From: CAYNST01 sp964641175
Lineage (GTDB): Bacteria > Pseudomonadota > Gammaproteobacteria > Pseudomonadales > Cellvibrionaceae
NCBI GenBank assembly: GCA_964641175.1
Contig: CAZXLJ010000160.1
Location: 1-5,583, forward strand
Direction: 5' to 3'
DNA: 5,583 bases
The notes beneath the pieces are model-generated. The model saw nothing but the letters and a program-made list of their open reading frames with translations, ran no database searches and was not told where the DNA came from. Positions 1 through 5,447 of the stretch are shown one piece after another (the stretch's first letter is position 1; every line of letters begins with the position of its first letter). Both the position numbers and the translations under genes were made by a program.

Positions 1-60
1 TCAAGGCGGATTGATAATCACTGATCTGCGGAACGAGGCAGCCAGCAAGTTAACGTGTCA

Positions 61-546
61 CTATCCGCGCAATCGCGCCTCGATTGTTGCGATGTCAATT
101 TTCTTCATGGTCATCATAGCGTTGAACGCTCGCTTGGCAGCTTCGCGGTCCGGACTGGTAAACGCCTTCGTCAAGACGACCGGTGTGATTTGCCATGAAA
201 TGCCCCACTTGTCTTTGCACCAGCCGCAATCGCTCTCCTGTCCTCCATTGCCGACGATTGCGTTCCAGTAGCGGTCTGTTTCTTCCTGATCTTCGGTCGC
301 AATCTGAAATGAAAACGCTTCGTTATGCTTGAACGCGGGCCCACCATTCAAACCCAGACACGCCACGCCGCAGACCGTGAATTCAACTGTCAGTACATCT
401 CCTTCCTTGCCCGACGGAAAGTCTCCAGGTGCCCGATGAACTGCTTTGACAGAAGATCCGGGAAATATGCTCGCGTAAAACTGCGCTGCATCCTCTGCGG
501 CGTTGTCGTACCAGAGGCAGATTGTGTTCTTGCCAATATCTGTCAT
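61..546 (-). CDS. PhnB-like VOC-fold protein
   Basis: This 161-residue protein belongs to the VOC (glyoxalase/bleomycin-resistance) superfamily, in the PhnB-like branch often annotated '3-demethylubiquinone-9 3-methyltransferase domain'. Visible hallmarks are an N-terminal FYASIFP segment (about residues 23-29), a central GGPAFKHNEAFSFQI segment (68-82), and a GGQESDCGWCKDKWG stretch (101-115) followed by SWQITP. The C-terminal MKKIDI tail (about 147-152) is common in the family. The length is normal for a single-domain member. Most proteins of this type have no established reaction, and the methyltransferase name in databases is misleading, so no substrate is assigned. It should be a soluble cytoplasmic dimer, by family analogy. 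The ATG start at 546 is backed by a GGAG ribosome binding site at 554-557 with a 7-base gap. The gene lies 118 bases downstream of the acyltransferase gene and is probably separate from it. Confidence 0.9.
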   Translation of the reverse strand: MTDIGKNTICLWYDNAAEDAAQFYASIFPGSSVKAVHRAPGDFPSGKEGDVLTVEFTVCGVACLGLNGGPAFKHNEAFSFQIATEDQEETDRYWNAIVGNGGQESDCGWCKDKWGISWQITPVVLTKAFTSPDREAAKRAFNAMMTMKKIDIATIEARLRG

Positions 547-553
547 TTCGCTT

Positions 554-557
554 CTCC
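554..557 (-). promoter_or_regulatory. Ribosome binding site of the VOC gene
   Basis: On the minus strand GGAG lies 7 bases before the ATG at 546. This is close to ideal Shine-Dalgarno spacing and fixes the start of the 161-residue protein. Confidence 0.6.
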
Positions 558-609
558 GTCAAGGGTCGCCGATCTGCACCAATGATCCAGGCTGATTCAG
601 CGGTTAGTC

Positions 610-636
610 AAAAAGAGTCGCCGCCAGGAGGTGGCG
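610..636 (-). terminator. Possible weak intrinsic terminator after the acyltransferase gene
   Basis: On the minus strand a 5-bp GC-rich stem (CGCCA at 636-632, TGGCG at 626-622) encloses a 5-base loop. It is followed about seven bases later by CTCTTTTT (ending at 610). The element sits about 30 bases after the acyltransferase stop codon, where a terminator would be expected. The stem is short and the T run is not directly adjacent, so it may be weak or fortuitous. Confidence 0.35.
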
Positions 637-664
637 TCACGGGGACCACTACCAAAGCTCCACT

Positions 665-1750
665 TCAACCGCGGTTGCTGTACGCCAGTTGTATTTTCCT
701 TGGCATCTCCTGAGCGCGCCGCAACAGCCATCCAAGGGTACTCTCGAATATCTTTTTCCACGCAAAATGCAACCGCGTCTCTATCACGTAATGCATTCCG
801 AACGCGATCACCAGTACCGCTGAAAGGGTTAATGCGTAAACCATCAGCTTGTTCTCTTCAGTCGCATAGCTGTTCAGGATCATGTAACCAAAATGTGCAT
901 GTATCAGGTAGACTGGATACGTCAGTGCCCCTGCCATGCGTGACATTGGCAGGTTCAATTCACGCCCGCGTTTCGTGTTCTGCCAAACGAAGAGGACAAA
1001 GATGAATGTAATGATTGAACCGATTACTACTGGAGAATATTCCGTACCTTTCGCTTCCGAGAGATAGACGGCCTTATCCACGGAAAAATTGATGCATAGC
1101 GCAAATGTTACCAGCAGACTTATAACCGCCCGCCACTGGAACCTGTTGGCCAGGACTGCGAATAGAGCGCCTGCGGCAAAATAGTAATAATAACTTCCGA
1201 GATATGGAACCGACTGAAGGTTCACCAGCAGGGCGATACAGAACAGTACCGGCCAATAAATAAATATGGAATTTAAATGCCTTTGCAATCCGAGGAAAAG
1301 CATCCCGAAGACCGCAAGATAAAACGTAAGCTCATAGATCAGCGTCCAGTACACCCCGTCCACATGCGCAACACCCAGATATGACTGGACCATCGTGAAA
1401 TTGATGAATATCTGACCTGGACTCACCGCCATCAGGTCCCCGCCCCAGCGCAATGCAAAGAATGAAGTGAACAGAATCGCAAACCAGTAAGCCGGATATA
1501 ACCTCACAGCCCGGCTCACCGCAAAATCTGCCGCCGAGCGGTTTTTCGCCGAGAAAAATATGACGTAACCACTGATCATGAAGAACAGCTCAACGCCCAG
1601 ATAGCCGTACTTGGTCACCTCAATCAGCGGTGGAATATGGTCTATCGATGTTACTTTACCGTTGGCAATCCCGTTGAACGTGTAGTGAAATGCAATGACC
1701 GTGAGGGCCGCGAAAAACCGCCCATAGTCCAGTAGCGCTAGTCGTTTCAT
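665..1750 (-). CDS. Membrane acyltransferase, OafA/acyltransferase-3 family
   Basis: This 361-residue integral inner-membrane protein belongs to the acyltransferase-3 family (OafA/NodX/WecH type). Members transfer acetyl or other acyl groups onto sugars of lipopolysaccharide, exopolysaccharide or related glycans. The N-terminus RLALLDYGRFFAAL leads into the first membrane segment with the conserved His22 (AFHY). Next come GVELFFMISGYVIF (about 52-65), the SRAVRLYPAYW segment (79-89) with the conserved basic residues, and the family motif VYWTLIYELTFYL with Glu140 (about 133-145). Further hydrophobic segments follow, and an YVIETRLH motif near the end is comparable to the family's YRFIE-type tail. 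About ten membrane helices are expected. The frame stays open back to a TTG at 1792, but I chose the ATG at 1750 because the family N-terminus begins right there and an AGG lies upstream. The acceptor sugar cannot be told: no glycan-synthesis genes lie beside it. Confidence 0.9.
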   Translation of the reverse strand: MKRLALLDYGRFFAALTVIAFHYTFNGIANGKVTSIDHIPPLIEVTKYGYLGVELFFMISGYVIFFSAKNRSAADFAVSRAVRLYPAYWFAILFTSFFALRWGGDLMAVSPGQIFINFTMVQSYLGVAHVDGVYWTLIYELTFYLAVFGMLFLGLQRHLNSIFIYWPVLFCIALLVNLQSVPYLGSYYYYFAAGALFAVLANRFQWRAVISLLVTFALCINFSVDKAVYLSEAKGTEYSPVVIGSIITFIFVLFVWQNTKRGRELNLPMSRMAGALTYPVYLIHAHFGYMILNSYATEENKLMVYALTLSAVLVIAFGMHYVIETRLHFAWKKIFESTLGWLLRRAQEMPRKIQLAYSNRG

Positions 1751-2073
1751 ATGCTGTACCTGGTTCGTATTACGGCTCCCGATTTCTGCCAATGGCTGCG
1801 AAGCTGTACTTTTGTTGATTGGCTATTTAGAGCCGGCGACCGTAATTATTGGGGTGCCGGCGTGAAGGCGATACCGCTGCTCCATTTTCAAGCCCACTGG
1901 AGTGACGCTGCTGCGTTGAACGTGACGTGTGCAAATACATGCAAGAACAATAGATAAGGTATAGCGCCAGACGAAACCATTCCCGCCGACCGTTGTGAAA
2001 CCAGATGCATAATACGCTGGATCTACGGTCAAAGTGCCTTGCAAGATGCCAATGCGCTCAACGGCATGTGTAG
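1751..2073. other. Intergenic region between esterase and acyltransferase genes
   Basis: These 323 bases hold no gene I can support. The minus-strand frame at 2044-1823 starts with TTG, has no ribosome binding site and resembles nothing I recognise. Just after the esterase stop codon there is a 5-bp inverted repeat (ATGCC at 2046-2050, GGCAT at 2063-2067) with no T run, so it is not a convincing intrinsic terminator. Two copies of GCCGGC occur at 1832-1837 and 1856-1861. The promoter of the acyltransferase gene should lie here, but I see no good -35/-10 pair. Confidence 0.6.
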
Positions 2074-3636
2074 CTATTCGACGGGATTTACCAGACCCAT
2101 CAAAGCCCTGTCGTGGTTATTAGCCACTTTGCACTGCATATCAAAGATCATGGTCGCACCATTTTCCTTCGAATAAGGCTTCCATGGAGGTAGCCTGTCC
2201 CCGACGTTAGGGTCGCCGCTTCTCGCAAAATTGATCCAGGCGGCACTCATCCGGTCGGCCAGCTCGCGGGCTTCCGGTCCCGTACCGGTCCAATGTTTGC
2301 CCAGCTCAATGTTGTTGAATACCAGCGGTATATCCAACCCGTGAAATGACCCTCTCGAGCTGTCTTCGACAGGGCTTTTCCAGCTCAGCAAGTAAGAATA
2401 AACAGGCGCGTTATCTCCGTCGGCCCTGGCATCGGCGACCCTGATAGTGTACGGGCGGAAGACCGTATCCAGTGACAGAAGATCCTGGGGCGTGTAGCCC
2501 GGATAAGATTTACCGAAGAGATCGATATAATTTTCGGTCTTGTCGCCGTATTGGTTTTTTAGTCTGGCTCTCGCCTCCTCCATTGTAAGATCTTTTTCGC
2601 CGTAGGCTGTCTTCACCAGCTCGTGCAAAGTCGTTCCTATAAGCAGGGGAATATCCTTGGACATGTCATCAAAACCGGGGGTGAAGGGTTGCTGTAACAG
2701 ATCCACCCCATCCGGAACGGGACCAAAGCCGAACATCTTGCTGGAACCGGGCGTCCTCACGCCGACTATTTCCGCGACAGCCTTGTTGCCAGCCTCGTAG
2801 AGCTCTTTGTATGGAACCGTCTCCAGCCGATTCATGTCCATCCCGGACAGCCCCAGAATTTCCACCACTTTTTGGCCGACCTTCTCCGATTTGTCTTTGG
2901 TCATGACATTGACGAGTGTGCCACTCTGGATGATGGCCTTATGAAACAGCCCATGTGCTGCGGGCATCGACATCAGTGTGCCGACCTTTCCGCCGCCGCC
3001 GGATTCACCGAAAATTGTTACGTTGTTCGGATCTCCGCCGAAATTCTGAACGTTCCGGTTCACCCATTCAAGCGCTGCTACAACGTCGAGCATACCAACA
3101 TTGGCGGAATGCGCGTATTTCGGTCCGAAAGTTGAAAGATCAAGAAACCCTAAAACGTTCAAACGGTGATTCACTGAAACCAGCACCACATCGCCAATTT
3201 CTGCAAGTCTCTTGCCGTCTGTAATGGGATCATCACTGGCACCGACGGCGAAGCCGCCTCCGTGCAACCAGAACATCACTGGCCGCTGTTTGCCATCGTT
3301 TATTCCCTGGGTCCACACATTGACCGTAAACAATTCTTTCTCGTTCATCGCGGATTCCGGCGACCAGCTGTTCACCTGCATGGCGATCGGCCCGAAATTT
3401 ATGTGCTCGCGCACACCCTCCCAGACGTCCGGCCTTTCAGGCGGCATGAAGCGGTCTGCCTTCGCATAGGGAACGCCCTTGAACATGTATATGCCGTCCT
3501 CAACAATCCCCGAAATCATTCCCAGGTCTGTTTTCACGATCGGCTTCCGGTTCGCCCCGGAGGTTGTGACGCAGCCACTCAAACCGACCAGGGCAGCCAG
3601 TAGAACAGGTAAAAGAAGGGCTTTTATTCCGCGCAT
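2074..3636 (-). CDS. Lipoprotein type-B carboxylesterase
   Basis: This 520-residue alpha/beta-hydrolase belongs to the type-B carboxylesterase/para-nitrobenzyl-esterase family, which cleaves carboxylic esters. The N-terminus is a lipoprotein signal: basic MRGIK, a hydrophobic stretch, then the lipobox LSGC with Cys22. Val at +2 predicts outer-membrane sorting. The oxyanion-hole motif HGGG is at 125-128. The nucleophile elbow GESGGGG contains Ser212; most relatives have GESAGG. The likely acid is Glu339 in GTTLHE, and the likely base is His432 in FHGLDIPLVF, so the whole triad is present. Length is normal for the family. The frame is open back to a TTG at 3696, but the ATG at 3636 places the signal peptide at the very N-terminus; only a weak GAG lies upstream of it. 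The gene follows the GH11 xylanase by 104 bases in the same direction. This suggests, but does not prove, a role in removing acetyl or feruloyl-type esters from xylan. Confidence 0.93.
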   Translation of the reverse strand: MRGIKALLLPVLLAALVGLSGCVTTSGANRKPIVKTDLGMISGIVEDGIYMFKGVPYAKADRFMPPERPDVWEGVREHINFGPIAMQVNSWSPESAMNEKELFTVNVWTQGINDGKQRPVMFWLHGGGFAVGASDDPITDGKRLAEIGDVVLVSVNHRLNVLGFLDLSTFGPKYAHSANVGMLDVVAALEWVNRNVQNFGGDPNNVTIFGESGGGGKVGTLMSMPAAHGLFHKAIIQSGTLVNVMTKDKSEKVGQKVVEILGLSGMDMNRLETVPYKELYEAGNKAVAEIVGVRTPGSSKMFGFGPVPDGVDLLQQPFTPGFDDMSKDIPLLIGTTLHELVKTAYGEKDLTMEEARARLKNQYGDKTENYIDLFGKSYPGYTPQDLLSLDTVFRPYTIRVADARADGDNAPVYSYLLSWKSPVEDSSRGSFHGLDIPLVFNNIELGKHWTGTGPEARELADRMSAAWINFARSGDPNVGDRLPPWKPYSKENGATMIFDMQCKVANNHDRALMGLVNPVE

Positions 3637-3706
3637 GGTCGGCTCATTTAGTTTGCGTAAATCAGAAATGTTTTCAGGAGAGATTTCCCGCAGCAATCAT
3701 CATTGC

Positions 3707-3732
3707 GGTGCAGCCCGGAATCCGCCTGCACC
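3707..3732 (-). other. Intercistronic GC-rich hairpin between xylanase and esterase genes
   Basis: A perfect 7-bp inverted repeat (GGTGCAG at 3707-3713, CTGCACC at 3726-3732) has an inner CGG/CCG pairing (3716-3718 with 3722-3724) around a 3-base loop. It begins 8 bases after the xylanase stop codon. A second small hairpin (GCAAT at 3693-3697, ATTGC at 3702-3706) follows directly. No T run follows, so it is not a classical intrinsic terminator. It could stabilise the 3' end of the xylanase message, or partly reduce read-through into the esterase gene. Confidence 0.4.
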
Positions 3733-3740
3733 ACAATGAA

Positions 3741-4556
3741 TTATTGTGCCACTTCCCGGAGTCGCCCCGACGCCCGCCCGTCTTGCTTGGGATCGAAGAC
3801 TTCAACAGCCAGGACCTGGTAGGTAGGGTCATCACTGGCATTGAGGTTATTCATATCCGGTATTATCCAGCCAGTGTCCGCCCAGGCGCGCACATGATCC
3901 GCGAAGATGATCTTATGATCCTTGCCAAGCGGCAGCTGCCGAGAAGGCTTGCTCCAGTATTGATAAAAGGTAGATATACCATTGATTGAGGGCTTTTTGT
4001 CGCGAACCGAACGGAAAGTTGAGTATTCAACCCCGTTGCTGACAAATTTTTTCCCAAAAGTACCGTCCTGACTGGGGTCATAGGTCCACCGCTGCAATAC
4101 GTAATATTCAACGAGGTGGGCTGGATCCGAGGTGGGCATGTTCTTGTCGTATCCCCATCCGTACAAGGTAATGTACGTCGCGCCACTATCTTCGTTCAGA
4201 CGATAGTCGATTACCCGATCCTTGTTTCCAAAATGCCATCCGGGGCCGCCAACATAGTTATAGCCGCCGCCCTGCCAGCTCACGCTGAAATCGCCATCTG
4301 CTTTCAAGGTTAATGCGGCAGCGCCGCCGTCTTTCCAGTGAGTAAAAAAGAAATCGCCGACATGGCCAGTCGCATGGTTCTGGGATAGTACCGCGGATTG
4401 GGGAAATTTCTGGGTGTATGCCTTGAACTTGTCGACGCTATCCGCCGGTTGGGCAGCTTCTGCAGCGACTGCGCCAGGTGTTTGCTGCAGGGTACAGCTC
4501 ACCACGCCACACAAGGCCAGCAAAAATGTCGCCTTCATGCCAATATTGTTTTTCAA
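3741..4556 (-). CDS. Lipoprotein GH11 endo-1,4-beta-xylanase
   Basis: This 271-residue protein is a glycoside hydrolase family 11 endo-xylanase, which cleaves internal beta-1,4 bonds of xylan with retention. The beta-jelly-roll signatures occur in order: HWKDGG (Trp74), FSVSWQ (about 90-95), GGYNYVGGPGW (97-107), LYGW (131-134), LVEYYV (148-153), the thumb KPSING (188-193), TFYQYWS (196-202) and LAVEVF (249-254). The catalytic pair is Glu150 (nucleophile) and Glu252 (acid/base). Asn100 occupies the position next to the acid/base where Asn goes with neutral or alkaline optima and Asp with acidic ones. The N-terminus has a signal peptide ending in the lipobox VVSC (Cys21, Thr at +2), then a spacer of about 45 residues. 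No carbohydrate-binding module is present. The start is probably TTG at 4556, because AGGA lies 7 bases upstream; the ATG at 4538 would also keep the signal peptide. The gene is probably co-transcribed with the downstream esterase. Confidence 0.93.
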   Translation of the reverse strand: MKNNIGMKATFLLALCGVVSCTLQQTPGAVAAEAAQPADSVDKFKAYTQKFPQSAVLSQNHATGHVGDFFFTHWKDGGAAALTLKADGDFSVSWQGGGYNYVGGPGWHFGNKDRVIDYRLNEDSGATYITLYGWGYDKNMPTSDPAHLVEYYVLQRWTYDPSQDGTFGKKFVSNGVEYSTFRSVRDKKPSINGISTFYQYWSKPSRQLPLGKDHKIIFADHVRAWADTGWIIPDMNNLNASDDPTYQVLAVEVFDPKQDGRASGRLREVAQ

Positions 4557-4563
4557 GTTGCTA

Positions 4564-4567
4564 TCCT
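4564..4567 (-). promoter_or_regulatory. Ribosome binding site supporting the TTG start of the xylanase
   Basis: AGGA on the minus strand ends 7 bases before the TTG at 4556. The later in-frame ATG at 4538 has no Shine-Dalgarno sequence in front of it. This favours the TTG start. A perfect TTGACA overlaps the site at 4567-4572 and supports a competing reading described under findings. Confidence 0.5.
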
Positions 4568-4653
4568 GTCAAGTGAAGGTTCAGCTCGCAGCAATACCGC
4601 TGCTTGCAGTACCTGTTGATTTGTCTGTTCGCAAGTCGTGGCCAATTAAATAT

Positions 4654-4683
4654 CAACGGGTCGGTCCAGGGATCGACCCGTTG
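4654..4683. repeat. Perfect 10-bp inverted repeat upstream of the xylanase gene
   Basis: CAACGGGTCG (4654-4663) and CGACCCGTTG (4674-4683) are exact reverse complements separated by 10 bases, so the arm centres lie 20 bp apart, about two helical turns. The element lies about 98 bases before the xylanase start. On the minus strand it is followed immediately by the AT-rich ATATTTAATT, which includes a TTTAAT -10-like hexamer (4650-4645). It may be an operator for the xylanase gene. Alternatively it may be a terminator of the GFA gene, which ends 130 bases upstream, with an imperfect T tract. The inverted repeat itself is certain; the function is not. Confidence 0.6.
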
Positions 4684-4812
4684 CAATCTTCATCCGTACA
4701 TCCGCAAAACCAGAGCAATCTACGTGCCCTCTCGCGAAGGGGATTTTCCGGCCGGAGCTGTGCGCAGCCTACTATAGTTTGGACCAGGCAGGCCAGTTCT
4801 GCACGCCCAGGC

Positions 4813-5211
4813 TTACCGGCCGGGTTCCCATTCCGGATAGGCCATGATTTGAGGGCCGTAAGTGAGCCAAGGCACTTCATCGGACTTCCAGATCTGCGCC
4901 TGAGGCTGAACCCCCGGGTCGTCATCCAGTGTAGCAACTCGAAGAATAAGGAGGGCATTCCCCTGCTTTTTTGAGATCATCTGGGAACCGCAGTTTGAGC
5001 AGAAGAATCGGCTTTTGCCTGGCGAGGACTCGTAACTGCTGAGCAGATCCTCCCCCGATAGCCAGTGAAAGTGCTCCGGCCGTACCGCGGCACCCGTATT
5101 AAAGGCAGCGGCGTGCGCTTTTCGGCAGATACCACACGAACAATGTTGAATGGGTGAATCAAGTTGATCCACCTGATAGCGGATTGAACCGCATAAACAA
5201 CTTCCTCTCAT
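4813..5211 (-). CDS. GFA-family zinc-binding protein
   Basis: This 132-residue protein belongs to the GFA/CENP-V family, named after Paracoccus glutathione-dependent formaldehyde-activating enzyme. Most members have no proven reaction. All seven zinc-ligand cysteines are present: Cys5 and Cys7 in the N-terminal GSCLCGSIRY motif, Cys24, Cys26 and Cys29 in HCSCGICRK, and Cys71 and Cys74 in FFCSNCGSQ. The domain is complete and should be cytoplasmic; no signal peptide is seen. I chose the ATG at 5211 because MRGSCLCG is a common family N-terminus and GGGGG lies 5 bases upstream. An ATG at 5229, with GGA 7 bases upstream, would add six residues (138 in total) and is nearly as good. An open frame back to a TTG at 5316 is unlikely to be translated because it runs through the hairpin at 5243-5262. 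No glutathione or formaldehyde gene is nearby, so the pathway is unknown. Confidence 0.9.
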   Translation of the reverse strand: MRGSCLCGSIRYQVDQLDSPIQHCSCGICRKAHAAAFNTGAAVRPEHFHWLSGEDLLSSYESSPGKSRFFCSNCGSQMISKKQGNALLILRVATLDDDPGVQPQAQIWKSDEVPWLTYGPQIMAYPEWEPGR

Positions 5212-5215
5212 TTCA

Positions 5216-5221
5216 TCCCCC
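5216..5221 (-). promoter_or_regulatory. Ribosome binding site of the GFA gene
   Basis: GGGGGA on the minus strand lies 4 bases before the ATG at 5211. It supports that start over the upstream TTG. A second GGA at 5237-5239 would serve the alternative ATG at 5229. Confidence 0.45.
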
Positions 5222-5242
5222 AATTTCATATGTTCATCCGTC

Positions 5243-5262
5243 AACCCTGTCGAAACAGGGTT
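5243..5262. repeat. 8-bp perfect stem with tetraloop in the GFA leader
   Basis: AACCCTGT (5243-5250) and ACAGGGTT (5255-5262) pair perfectly around a 4-base loop. In a minus-strand transcript the loop is UUCG, a well-known stabilising tetraloop sequence; in a plus-strand transcript it is CGAA, followed by TT (5263-5264). It lies 13 bases before the ATG at 5229 and 31 before the ATG at 5211, so it would sit in the 5' untranslated region of the GFA message. It could be a leader hairpin or a 20-bp palindromic operator. It is a poor intrinsic terminator in the minus direction because no T run follows. Confidence 0.55.
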
Positions 5263-5447
5263 TTCCAGGATTCTTCGATCACCCTGCCATATCTGCAGTA
5301 CCGGAGCATCCAGCAATTTTGCTTCTTGGGCAGGGAGGGACGCGGATACTGCACGTGAACGTACTCAAGCGTCGAAAAGCGCGTTTGTTATAGCTAACTG
5401 GGCGAATTGGCATAATCGGCTTCGCATTCCTGACCGGCGGAACCACG
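5263..5447. other. Probable promoter region upstream of the GFA gene
   Basis: No gene is supported here on either strand. A TATAAC hexamer on the minus strand (5392-5387) resembles a -10 element for the GFA gene but lacks a good -35. On the plus strand TGGCATAAT (5408-5416) resembles an extended -10 element pointing to the right, about 30 bases before the ATG at 5448. Confidence 0.35.

Noticed and set aside
631..1005. 124-codon plus-strand open frame antisense to the acyltransferase
   Set aside because: It starts at a GTG and has no domain, and the opposite strand encodes clear family motifs.
1751..1792. 14-residue N-terminal extension of the acyltransferase from a TTG start
   Set aside because: The added residues are polar and outside the family domain, while the ATG at 1750 matches the usual family N-terminus.
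1823..2044. 73-codon minus-strand frame between esterase and acyltransferase
   Set aside because: It begins with TTG, has no ribosome binding site upstream, and the product resembles no known protein or clear membrane peptide.
2046..2067. Inverted repeat ATGCC/GGCAT just after the esterase stop codon as a terminator
   Set aside because: The stem is only 5 bp with a long loop and no following T run, so an intrinsic terminator is not supported.
3637..3696. 20-residue N-terminal extension of the esterase from a TTG start
   Set aside because: It would put polar residues ahead of a typical lipoprotein signal peptide; the ATG at 3636 gives a standard signal with Cys22.
4748..4755. CCGGCCGG palindrome, with a similar sequence again near 4816
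   Set aside because: It is an 8-bp self-complementary site with no loop, so it cannot form a hairpin, and such GC palindromes are common by chance.
4414..4974. 186-codon plus-strand open frame spanning the xylanase start, the intergenic region and the GFA gene end
   Set aside because: It overlaps two well-supported minus-strand genes antisense, has no recognisable domain, and crosses the intergenic inverted repeat; it is a chance open frame.
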